DNA of 64,000 bases from Phallus indusiatus. Lineage: Eukaryota > Basidiomycota > Agaricomycetes > Phallales > Phallaceae. The position numbers and the translations under genes were made by a program. Numbering within the stretch: position 1 is the first letter of the stretch; every line of letters begins with the position of its first letter. Below the pieces are notes generated by a model. The model saw only the letters and a list, made by a program, of their open reading frames with translations, ran no database searches and was not told the origin of the DNA. The stretch lies in assembly GCA_027605045.1 (NCBI GenBank), contig JAQFWX010000038.1, positions 372,001 to 436,000 on the forward strand. Reading direction: 5' to 3'. Below, piece by piece: positions 12,431 to 23,545 of this stretch.

Positions 12431-12649
12431 ACGTTTGTAATATAATTTTTATTTGACTGCTAGAATATCTTCTTGCCATGTTGTTCAGATAACAAAAATA
12501 GAAACAAACCCGACCTTTTAAACGTGTGAAAAAAATTGTCCTGCTGGCCAAGTCTATTTGAAGCGGAACTGAGGCTCCAACTACTATAGTTATGGTGGTG
12601 ACTGTAACTCAACAGTTCTAATTCCATCCACTTATCCAGCAGTATAGAC

Positions 12650-14475
12650 ATGCCCTTCAGTTCCATCATTAAATCCCTCAAAGTAATTCGGAATCAAGCT
12701 CGACTCACCAGACTTTTTAAAGAGAATCCTGGGGTAACGTTAACGTCATGTTTCTGGTCGCGAAAGATCCAGAAAACCGTTTTCACGTACTATCAGGGAC
12801 TCTTAGGGTGGGATCGTTTTCGCACCCATCTACTCATCTTACGCAATTATGTGGGACCGGAAAAAGATCACTCGAAGAAGAAAAAATTTGCCTGGTTCGA
12901 CGACTCGGAGTACTCAAAAACGCACCAGGCGATCCTATATGCATCTCCGACAGGAGGTGCAGGTAAATATTTATTGACTGGGTCAAATCCTACGTGTATA
13001 TTAGGCGTGAAATTTGGTGATGGAAGACTTGAATTTGAGCAAATACCTTGGTCGGAGAAACCTCCTGGCACGACATACAAGCTATCAGCTATGCGATGAG
13101 CTGTGCTCGTGTTCTTTTCGACGAAGCTGGACAGGCATTACTCGACCCTAATCCCGAGGGTGGACGCACGTACAGCCTCCGCGACAGAAAAAGAATCTCG
13201 CAAATGGTTCTGCAAGAATATGCTTCGGCCAAACGAAGGGACGGTTTGACGAAATAGACAACCGAATACATCTGGCTTGACGAATTTTGTCTTTCACCTG
13301 TCAACACTACAGACCCACAAAATCAAGAAGAAGAAAAAAGGAGCTCAGTCTTCTAGCAGACACTTTTACTGGTGCTGAACATGTCTGTGTCTTTTGCGAT
13401 GTGGTGAATTGCGAGCACGTCGGTCTCGATTGTAGCTGGAACGAACGTCTACTCACTCTTGCCGAGATTTTGCATAATATGCTAGGAACGTTCTCATTCT
13501 TACTCGTCGCAAAGCAGAAGAAGAACGATTGGGAACCCGTATCACGTTCAAATATGAAGATCAGTTTCTCGGTAAAGGTTTCAATGGACTTTTACCGCGA
13601 CGAGCGCGTCTCGAGGATCTTACTGGAAAAGATGGGTGGCAGGATCTGGCATGGCTGCTCGAGCTCAACCAAGGATTCTATAATGCTGCAAGTTTAGCAG
13701 CCGTCTGCAGCCTTGCAGAGTTTAAAGTTCCGAGCTATCGATGGTGGGGGAAACCGATTGCGCCAGCAGAAAGAAACGAACGACTTGAACCCTTGGTTAC
13801 CGCGATACGAGACGGGCGGGGACTGTACACTAATGATGAACTAAAAGGTATTAGAAACCTTATAAAATATATTTGGCTCGGTGCGGCTTTTCGGATCTTT
13901 AGAGCAGCAGTGTATGAAGCACTGGACGAAGCAGTGACCAGAGTAGTGAACGACGCAGAGAACGGAAAATCAGAAGGAACACTGAAAAAAATTCTAGTTT
14001 TAACACTGCGCGGAGTTACCGTGTTCTACTTCATTCTTGACTTGGTGGCGAGTACAGTTTATGTTGTCAGGGAGGGCTGGATTTATGTGGATACCTCATC
14101 GTGGCACGACGCCGCGAAGAAATTGAAAGAACAGGATCCCACTTTAACAGACATCAAGCATTGGAGCGATGAACAACTCTGTCCGAAATGGGATTCTCCC
14201 CAAGAGGTGCTCCGCGAACATGAAAAGGGTATCGATCACAAGTGCTGGTCTGCATTTCTAGTCGACATTCAAAGTAAAGTTGTTGTACCGACAACTGTTA
14301 TTAACCGTCCCAACGAATTAGTTATTATAGCTCTCCTCGGATGCGGAGTAACTTGTATGTTGTTAAATAGACCCGAGGGCAAGGGTAACACGATAGCATC
14401 TAAAGTTGAAATGGCTAATTTACCGACGTTGCACAAGCTGTCGAATCGGACACAGTTTATGTGGAAGAACCACCT
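12650..14475 (+). pseudogene. HET-like gene, decayed copy of 27237-29291
   Basis: Paralogous along its length to the intact gene on the minus strand, but broken several times. One base is missing near 12758 (TGGTCGCG against TGGTTCGCG) and one at 13080/13081 (TACAAGCT against TACAACGCT). CAG has become TAG at 13255-13257. A 168-bp segment is absent at 13560-13568, between what are two ATCAGTTTC copies in the intact gene. A further segment is missing after GTTACCGCG near 13,800, the transmembrane part diverges, and the 3' end is out of frame after about 14,430. Conserved blocks still readable include EYIWLDEF, FTGAEHVCVFCDVVNCEHVG, KDGWQDLAWLLELNQGFYNA and VVREGWIYVDTSSWHDAAKK. The reading frame cannot give a full-length protein. 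Confidence 0.88.
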
Positions 14476-15128
14476 GCTTCATAAAAAACTGAAAAGGTTC
14501 ATGATTTTTTCAAGGCTTATAATCAGGTTCTCAATGTTTATGCCGCGTACATGGATCGTGTCAATGGGCACTGGGCAGTACGTATTTTTGATTTAAATAC
14601 TTCTCGATTGGTGTGAATGATGTGGTTATAGCTTTAATTGGTAACTTAGCCAGCTTGAATGCTCTTAACGAGCCGTGAAAAAGAGGAGCGGTTTAATTCG
14701 ATGTTTGCGACACGAAAAAGTGACTCGCTAACAAGACATGTTTTTTTTTTCTTTGATTGAATACATCTGTCGCTTTTCTCTTACTTTTCGGTATTTATAT
14801 TGCATAATCTTATGAAGCATTCCCATTGTAATTACCAACATTGGTTTGATACCCCAGACTTGTGCATTAGTCATATTTGAGTCATATCGGGAGTAGAGGT
14901 GACATAAGCAATACGGACTCGATAGCGCTCACTTTTCGTGTCGCCACGCCCGCTGGCGTTGACATGACACTGCTATCATGTTATTGAATAGTGCCAGTGA
15001 GTATTTCTGTAGTGATATTAAATTAACACTTTATGGTTCTCCATCATTTTTTTTTCCCTCGTATTTATAGCGAACGCTTCGATGGTTTTGCAAGTGTTAC
15101 GACCTTCGTTGAGCGTTGTCTTCTCGTC
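14476..15128. other. Spacer inside the cassette, probable 5' UTR intron end
   Basis: About 650 bp between the HET-like pseudogene and the partner gene; the inverted cassette has 536 bp here. Just upstream of the partner ATG both copies keep a T-run, a TATTTATAG and CGAACGC, which resembles a conserved 3' splice site of a leader intron. No other gene is seen. Confidence 0.45.
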
Positions 15129-16378
15129 ATGTTCAACATCTTCAACCCATCAGGAACTCCTTTATCTAAATTCTTAGAGCTAGTCATATCAATAATACCA
15201 CAGAGAAAAACAGGTATTCGCGAAATACTACGACCCGCTTGCGAATATATCCCAATCCCACTTTCACTCGGTTGGCAATCCAACCCGTTTGAAGATGACT
15301 TCCCCGACGATGGGTATGTGAAAGGTCTCGTTATATCTGATATTGCATCCGGTGCTACCCGGTCCGTTGCTGCCCCGTGGATGCATGCTTTGTACAACGA
15401 CACTTGGGAAAAGCAGCCTGCTGGCATTACAATGATCCAGCTCAAAGAAGCCCACTTCACCGCCAGGTTCGGCTGGCGACATCGCGTTTTGATAGTCGCC
15501 CTTGCGGCCCAAATTTCCTATGCCTTGTATGGTCTCGCCATTGCTAGTCAAGGGCGAGAAGGATACCTCGCTTTGTTTGGAATTATCATCCAAATTTGCG
15601 AAGGGGTATACGTCTCTCAATTTCCGAAATACTTCCCACCTCGGCTGGTCAAGAAGCCGCGATTCTACGCTTTACACACGGGTATGACGACGAATCACAT
15701 CCTAGTTCTAGTGCACGAACCGGGGACCAAAAAAGGCAGACATAATACGAACGTTATGGGGGGACTTGGGCATGTCAATCTCGAGGACGCAGCTGTGCCT
15801 TTGGTCAAACGTTATCATGGCCGGCAACGTCATTTGTCCCGCGCTTTTTCGCTTGCCTTACAGTCGTCCGGGTGGATCTATAGGGCTATTTGCGTTTTGA
15901 CAGCCTCCAGTAGCTATTTACTACCTATTGTAATGCTATTTGGATTGATCGTCAAAGAATTTCTCAGTCTGTTTCCGCAGCTGAGTCTCCCGGACTCTTC
16001 TGAACCAATCTTTTTGGAAACGGTTAAGGGACCTAAATCAAGTCTTCTGGACAAAGTTATGGCGACCTGTCAGGCCACGGGTTCAGTATCTGTCGGTTTT
16101 GTGGAGAGTATCTTACCGGATTCAAGCGGGAAGCATATCGACTACACTTATATCAACGATAATTTAACGAAAGGAAGCATCCTTGTTGGGAAACATCCAA
16201 ACCATAAAACAGCTGAAGCTGTTCACGATGCTGCTCTGGGGAGAAGAACGACGAGGGTGAGATACATGTTTGAAACATACACGCGATGAACATTGACGAT
16301 TAATGTACTCATTTTTTGCATAAATAGGTAGACCTATACCGTGACCAAAGCAGTACTCAAAGTCTGCAAACCCGTTAA
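15129..16378 (+). CDS. Uncharacterised membrane protein, HET-like cassette partner (copy A)
   Basis: Exons 15129-16256 and 16328-16378 (phase 0 intron) give 392 aa. I do not recognise the family. The protein starts MFNIFNPSGTP. It has three likely membrane segments (HRVLIVALAAQISYALYGLA; YLALFGIIIQICEGVYV; WIYRAICVLTASSSYLLPI) and conserved hydrophilic blocks (FPDDGYVKGLVISDIASGAT; NHILVLVHEPGTKKGR; ATGSVSVGFVESILPDS). The paralogue at 25455-26700 has exactly the same two exon lengths, and the products align without gaps over the parts compared by eye. The upstream frame is open to 15033, but the ATG at 15129 is the one shared by both copies. It lies directly downstream of the HET-like pseudogene. 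Intactness despite the dead neighbour suggests a function of its own. Confidence 0.8.
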
Positions 16379-16599
16379 AACTGTTGGTAAGACGATATTA
16401 CTAAAGCGAGATAGACCGGGCCTAAACGTCTTATTGAAGTGGGTGGTCGTAACAAGAGATAGAAAGAGCTGAAACTTTGTAGACATCGTAGTATGTTTTA
16501 TGTTGAATCAGAAATACAAGATTTCGAAAATTAGAGTGGTAGCCTCGTCGCCACGAGAGCTGCAGCGCTGAGCACACTAAGATCTCAGAGCCAGGCCGC

Positions 16600-17760
16600 C
16601 CAGGTGCAATTTCAAAGCGCGTGTTAGTGGGAAATTCCTACTTGTTCGCAATTATTTCTCATCTTTGCTGTCATTCAACATCCTTTTTGGTTCAGGAAGT
16701 GAGGGGGAAACCCTAGTTACCCCAAAAATCCTGACTGGCAGTCCAGCTGAAGTGAAGGGCAATGTATTTACGTTGTTTGTTTGTTCACTGACAAGCATTG
16801 AATTATATCAACAGATGATCTTGATACAATAAGCCACAGGGAATTCAGGGGCTAATTCGTTGAAGGGATTGTTGATTGTATACTTTATGGCACTTATATA
16901 GTGGCAACCAGATACATATGCTATTATTGTAATGACGAATTGGCACCATTGAAGATATCTGCGGAGGTCTGGTCAGAGATGATGAACATCCTCGATAGAA
17001 ATATGGGATTTTTAGTGGCTTGAACCCTATAAATAGTGTAAGAACCGTTGGTAGAAAGAATGATTAGTAAAGCACAAGCCTACTGTTTACTGCGGATCCG
17101 GGACCGTGATAGCGTTTGTCCTTCGGGCGTAGTATGTATGAGAAGATAAGGTGCCAAGTGGACGTTGCGAGGTTCGGATAAAGAACGTTCATTAGTTGTA
17201 TGCTTCGGATTCATGAAAGATGCGCCAGTGAAGGCCAGCGGGCCCAGCGAGAACGTTTAAGTTCACATTCACACAAATTTAAATTTGGATTGATGAACGG
17301 GTGGGAGTTTCCCGATTAGCTTTAGATTTTCCGGACACTTGACATCTTGATGCAGGTTACTTCAGAATATGGAAGTAATTAAAAAAATGTGTATGTAAGA
17401 GGGTTCTTGAGGCTACTATTCTCATAGGTAGTTATTTCACGTGTTTTCGTAATAATTGGGGGTATGTCTCAGATCAAATCACTGTATGAGCAATAATGAT
17501 AGCGAACATGCAGCACCAGCGTGCTCTTTTTTTTTCACTTTGTACAACAAGTACTGCAGTTGGCGACTTTATCTGTAAAAGTTATACATATATAGCGCCG
17601 CCGGTTTTTATCGGTTCTGAGTTGATCTCTTGAGGGTGACAATTCCTCTTTTCAAATATGAATAATCTGAATCAGATGATATTGTTTTGGATCATGCATG
17701 CTCCAAGATCTTGAATACTTTCGATATATAAAGTACCGCAGAAAATCTCCGCCGTATATT
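16600..17760 (+). pseudogene. Decayed 3' fragment of the GPI-anchored protein gene
   Basis: Diverged direct duplicate of 11,480-12,430. It retains traces of the last exons (GSEGETLVTPKIL; NSGANSLKGLLIVYFMAL) but carries stop codons and indels and lacks the signal peptide and repeats. The homology continues into the old 3' flank. It may mark the boundary of a duplicated block containing the HET-like cassette. Confidence 0.8.
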
Positions 17761-18655
17761 CAATTATATTATAAACCAACAGCTTCCATTGTGAAATCTG
17801 GCAATAGAAACAGATTACCGATTGGATCACTTAAACCACCAAATGCAGTGCACTTGGCTTCTGTGATGACCACCGCAGGGTAGTCATACTCTATTTGGAA
17901 AGGAACAAATACTCAAAAATGAAAGGCGATCCTAATCGATGAAAAAACAGCACATATAGCTCCTTTCCTGAGACGAATCTTAATGTAATGATCCGTTATT
18001 TAGCTTTGCTTTATAATTGTATCATACGAAACTCAACACCAAAACATTTGAAAAAGGGTATGATTTTGGTTTGTTTTACAACGCTTGAAAAATATTTACC
18101 AGCGAATTCATTGTCGGCAAATAATCGGGTGTCAAAAATATCAGGGTAATTTACGAACTCAATTGGAACGACGGTGAATAACGCTTTGATTGGCGAAAGA
18201 TGAGCGGCTCCGCAGATTTAGATTTCTCGGTGAATTTTCCACTGAGCGCAGATCTTAATGCTACCGTGCTTTATTGAGAGAGAAGAATTTATGTACGTCC
18301 ATTATCGCTTTATAAATACTGAAAAATAAATACAAAATAGCGCCGCGTTGAGTAAATAAACCCTATTTGGTTTTTGCGACAATAAATGAACGAAGGTATA
18401 TACATATATCACACTGAACTACATCCAGTGAATGCGATCCATAAACGCGTGAACTCGCGTACAGTATGGATATCTGAGTTATAAAATCTCTACAAAATTT
18501 CCTGTTTGGATTCTGGGCTCATCGATGAAGTGCCAAATGGCTCCAACGTATTTAATTCAAGAAGTCCGAGTCGCGTCGTTACATCGAAATGGCGCGCCAT
18601 TGCTCTTATAACCCAGCTTTCCCGCATTTAATCGAGATGGCACAGGTTTTTCCAT
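17761..18655. other. AT-rich intergenic region
   Basis: No convincing coding segment, repeat or RNA gene. The ORFs here are short and lack motifs. The last part is the promoter of the membrane protein gene starting at 18656. Confidence 0.5.
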
Positions 18656-19709
18656 ATGGATTCGGACGAGAAAACGTATCCACCACTCCCCCTTCATTGG
18701 CAGCCTCCCATAGTACCCCATCCAATCTGGGGCCGATTGCCACTGATTTTACACCACTCACTCGCTCTAGTCTCCGTTCACTCACTCTCACTAAACGAGC
18801 ATTGGAAAGGGAAATGTGATGAAGAAGTATATCAAACTCAAATGACTCGAATAGTGGGACAAATTAACAACGGAAACATTATGGTAAGATTATCGATTCT
18901 CTTTTGAGTAAAAATCTGACAGAGTGCTATGAACAACTTAGTGCGGTTTGATACTATCAGCAACAGCTTCTTTCCTGACGACTACATCTCCAATACCCTC
19001 AATTTTCAACTATAATACCACGCCCGCTTATATCTTTTTCCTGATCTCCTTTTCGGAAGCAGCATTGAGCATTATTTCAGGAACTGCCGTTGCTGCAATA
19101 TATCAGTCTTGCAAACGGCCCTGGAACAGAGATGTATGTTCTTTATGATGAACTTCCTCTATAAATCCTTTTCAAATCTCAGTGCTCCCTGGTAGGTACT
19201 TACCGCGACTCGTTTTCGATTGTATGTGATCCTACTTTTAATGGCGTGGCCAGCCATTTCTCTCTTCCTATCGATATTATTTCTAATTATGGGTATGGCT
19301 CAAAAAATTCCTTTTATCGGAGAATTATTTGATTAGGTTCCTAATAGCCCTGCTTTTTGCGGTCCTAACACCTCCAGCGCCTTGGATTTGTCTCGGAACT
19401 GTTATGGGGCTATTGGTTGAATGGGGATGGACAGTCCCATGCTTTATCATCTGTACAACGCCTTTGAAAAGTAAAAAACAGGATCCCGAAGCGCAGATGT
19501 CTACTAGTATGCTGGTGGGTGACGCTCAAAACGTAGTCACAGAAGAAGCTGTAACCTCCCTTTCCTGTCCTTGCTCCGACACAACGATAAACTTATGCAC
19601 TCAGGAAAGGGCGGCGACGCTCCCCAATGGTACGGAATCTGAACACATAAACACGGCTGCTTTAGGATTGGTTGGAACAAGAGACACAAGAAGAGTTCAA
19701 ACCAGGTAG
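18656..19709 (+). CDS. Uncharacterised fungal multi-pass membrane protein
   Basis: Exons 18656-18883, 18942-19133, 19196-19292 and 19348-19709; 292 aa. The family looks like one of the lineage-specific mushroom membrane proteins of unknown function. Visible segments: GLILSATASFLTTTS; AYIFFLISFSEAALSIISGT; LYVILLLMAWPAISLFLSIL; then LLFAVLTPPAPWICLGTVMG, followed by a polar tail of about 90 aa. Exon 3 was set to start at 19196 and exon 4 at 19348 because this reading gives two continuous hydrophobic helices. An alternative (exon 3 from 19183, exon 4 from 19337) also keeps an open frame but breaks a helix. Function unknown. Confidence 0.68.
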
Positions 19710-19951
19710 TCACCGTAGAATCTTCTCTGTTGTATAACAAGTGCCATGAAAAATAAATAAATCTAAGATTCTAATAATTGGGGTATGTAGTCGAAGCCAG
19801 GCCGAAGCAGGTCGCAAGCCAGCCGTCAGATTCTAAATTTAGCACGACGTGGTGCTGCGATCACATAATCGTGGTCACAGTCACTTTCGGTTTTTTCCTT
19901 TAAATCACTTTTGCTTTTATCACCCTTGTACAAATACATAGCCAAGACAAG

Positions 19952-22900
19952 ATGGCCGAGAAAACTGTGGGCATCGAAGAGCGGTTGACCCTCAGGGATA
20001 CTAAAGAGTTGATCGCTCTGCCAGTTACAATATCTCCGGGCAAAAAACGAGTATCACGTCCTGTCCTTTCTCGTTTTTTTCATGCCTTCATTTTCTTGGG
20101 ATTTTTGTATGCTTTCCGCATCTGGTTTTGGAGATACAATTCTCAATGGTCTTCTGCCGTATCAACATGGCCTGTTGAAGCTTTCGTGCGTCCCAATCAT
20201 CCTATCCTCAATGGGAAGGCCGCCGAGAGAAAGTTCCTGTAAGCAGACGGACGATCATTGTCATTCTGGGTATTAACATTTGTAACCATTGTCGTAGCGA
20301 AATTCCAAACTCCGAAAAGGCCTTCGAAGCTAGTAAACTATACGCAACTTTCTCCCATGTGGCCGGATCCACGCAAGATCTCGAAACCGCCAAACTCGTG
20401 GCCAACCATTTCTACGACAGTTTGCATCTCGAGCGACCTGCCGGAGGAGAAATCCCCATTTACCCCGCGGGTTCTCACAATTCGCGTTCGGCCACTTTAG
20501 ATATCAAATCGACCAAGACACCCCGTGCATGGATAGACGAATACTACCCTGTTCTAAACTTACCCAAAGAGCGGAGTTTGCAGATTGTCGATGAATCAGG
20601 TGATGCTCTCTGGACTGCGGATATAGAAGAAGACGGCGATCCACTAGATGAAGACGCCGCTCGCGCAAGGCTGGATGTTCCGGTCTTTCATGGTCTCAGC
20701 AAGGACGGCGATGTCACCGGCAAGCTCATTTACGCCAACTACGGTCGTCAAGAAGATCTAGACAAAGTCGAACAAGCTGGTGGAAACTTTACGGGGAAAA
20801 TCGTTCTTGTCAGATACGGAGGTCTCTTCCGCGGCTTGAAGGTAGGACACCTTTTCTAGCTATACCTTTTTGTAGATTGAATCATCGTTCTGTTAAGATC
20901 AAAGGGGCTGCCGAGCGTGGAGCGGTCGGCGTGTTAATTTATTCGGACATTAGAGATGATGGTGGTGTCACCGTTGAGAAAGGTTATGAGGCATACCCCC
21001 ATGGACCGGCTCGCAACCCAACCTCAGTTCAACGTGGATCTGTCCAATATTTATCTATTTATCCCGGTGATCCCACTACTCCAGGCTATCCTGCCTACGA
21101 AAACAGTACACGTATAGATGGTGGGTGGGCAGGTACTATTGTTGTTTGGTCATCTCATGCTTATTCCGTCGCACTTAGGTGGTAACATTCCGACCATTCC
21201 AAGTCTTCCGATATCTTGGAGCACCGCTCAACGTCTATTTGAGGAGATAGAGAAAGGCGAAGAAGGCCACAGCGTCAAACTAGTGAATCATGGTTCGTCC
21301 ATCAGACTACATGAGCAACTATAGCATTTCTAACAACGGTATCCTAGTCGACACCAAAGTCACTCCGATTTGGAACACAATGGCGGTCATTCCAGGCCAC
21401 ATACCCGACGAAATTGTAGTTCTAGGCAATCATCGTGACGCGTGGGTTCTAGGAGCTGTAGACCCTTCTTCTGGATCAGCTAGTATACACGAAGTCATTC
21501 GTGCATATGGAGATCTATATAAGCAAGGCTGGAAACCTCTCAGAACCATTCTTATCGCTAGCTGGGATGCCGAAGAGTATGGTTTAATTGGAAGCACAGA
21601 ATGGGTGGAGGACTTTGCTGAATGGGTATCTCAGAATGTTGTTGCATACGTCAATCTCGGTACGTCCATTTACCGGTTTTCTGTGATATTGGTGATTCTT
21701 CTTAGACTAACTTTCTTCATTCTTTTCCAGACAGCTCGGTGTCTGGCTCAAGGTTTGGCGCATCCGGATCTCCTTCGCTTGCGCACCTTCTTCAACAAGT
21801 TGCCATCGACGTCGTTCATCCTACCCGTGAAAATAGCTCACTTTGGGATGCATCATCAGATGTAGGCCCATTCTACACTCCGGGTATGACAGTTGAAGAT
21901 GAAGAAGACTTCGTCGACAAAGATGTTAGTAGTATCAAAGCCCTAGGCTCCGGCAGCGACTACACTCCCTTTTTGCAAAGAATCGGTGTACGTTGTTTGT
22001 TTTTTTTTAAAAAAAAAAGTCATTAACCTTATTTCAATCCTGATATAATCTCATCTAACAGATTGCCAGTGGTCAAGGAGGCTTTAGCGGTGGTCCCGGA
22101 GATGCTGCTTATCACTATGTGCGTTTGTGCCGGCCATTTACAATCAATCCGCCACTGAGCTTATTCACATAGCATTCCATCTATGATTCCATTCTCTTCC
22201 AACAGCTTTATGCAGATCCTGGATACTATCGTCATGTTCGTCTCCTCATCCCGCTTTTACCACCATCCAAACACTGACGTCCGTTATAGGCCGCTGTGGC
22301 TAAATTTGTCGGTCTCACAACCTTGCGTCTCGCGGATAACATCATTCTTCCCATTAATACGACTCATTATACTATTGAGCTCAAAAACTACGTTGAGAAG
22401 TAATGCGTTATCACCTTTGTTTACCCTTGCATACCGAAACGCTGAGATTCATTCTTATCTAGGGTTGCGCGCGTTTCTTCGAGTTCCGAACTTTCAGTCG
22501 ATTTGTCTCCTCTACGTCATGCCGTACACAAACTTCATCAGGCCAGTTTGAAGCTAGATGAAGAAAAGATAAAGGCCGAGAGAGACTTGTGGAGGATCAT
22601 CAGGAGGTGGCAAAGAAGACACCGCAAGCATATAGATAACAACGAAGGCGACGAGAAGAAAGATATCGCCGACAATAACGGTACTACCGAGAACGAGAAC
22701 GAACTTGACTATGCAGACTTCAATTCTTCTTGGCGTCGTCTGCGATGTTTCGTCAAGAACTTCTTTGGACTTCGTAGATACAGATACGGATCCGATGCTG
22801 CGACTGATGGTTCTATCTCAACTGGAGAAGAACAACGCCGCCGCAAAGCATTTGACAGGCCACGTCATCGTATCCCTAACCGTCTCCGCCGAGCTATCAA

Positions 22901-23207
22901 GCGGGTGCAAAATGTTAACAAGAAGCTCTCAACTTTTGAAGCTGGCTTCATTAGTAAAGAGGGAATCAAAGACCGAGAGTGGTATAAGCACCTGGGCGTC
23001 GCTCCAGGCAAATGGCTAGGGTTAGTCGGTCACTCTATTTCTCATTTTTCCTAGTCTTATCTCCGTTATTTATCTAGATACGGCGCCACGACCCTTCCAG
23101 CTCTTACTGAATCATTCACAATCGAGAAGAATCAAACCCTGGCAGAGTATGAAGTTCAAAGACTTGTTAAATTGATAAATGGACTCTCAAAACGCTTGGA
23201 CGATTGA
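19952..23207 (+). CDS. M28B metallopeptidase, glutamate carboxypeptidase II / transferrin receptor-like
   Basis: Eleven exons: 19952-20238, 20298-20841, 20898-21120, 21179-21292, 21348-21659, 21731-21987, 22062-22118, 22173-22235, 22290-22399, 22463-23020 and 23078-23207; 884 aa. A type II membrane protein: cytoplasmic N-terminus, one membrane segment (FFHAFIFLGFLYAFRIWFW), PA domain (GKIVLVRYGGLFRGLK; ERGAVGVLIYSD), M28 peptidase domain and a C-terminal helical dimerisation domain. The zinc ligands and general base can be read: His418 and Asp428 (NHRDAWVLGAVD), Glu465/Glu466 (WDAEEYG), the Asp in LDSSVSG and the His in HYHSIYDS. Spacing of the first four matches human GCPII. It is expected to be an active aminopeptidase or carboxypeptidase of the vacuole or plasma membrane, like fungal Vps70/Tre relatives. 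The helical domain holds a charged insertion of about 90 residues encoded in exon 10. Confidence 0.93.
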
Positions 23208-23545
23208 GTACTTTTATGTTTTGTACATTACAGTTGTTCTTTTTGTTCCTTATGTGTGCCGTCGCGTAGCTTTACCCGGAACTTTCAAGTACTAAACCTG
23301 ACGTTCGTTCGTTGCAACCCAATTCTCCAGTGTCGTCCGAGTCTGTCTGTCTTGCTTGAGCGGACTGAGCTTGAATTGTACGCTCCGCTTGTATTCAGAT
23401 CTCAGCTCAGGACTGGTTTAACGCACACATTCCTTCGGTTGTCTTACACGAAGACCAGAAACACCAGGAATCATACATCAACCCTGTTTACCACAGGCGA
23501 AACTAGAATCAGAAATAAACACGGGGTCCTAATTTTTATCCCGTC
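23208..23545. other. Short intergenic region
   Basis: 3' flank of the peptidase gene and promoter of the F-box gene. No feature recognised. Confidence 0.45.

Noticed and set aside
19183..19340. Alternative exon 3/4 reading of the membrane protein at 18656-19709
   Set aside because: It keeps an open frame but loses a continuous hydrophobic helix; the chosen acceptors at 19195 and 19347 restore it.
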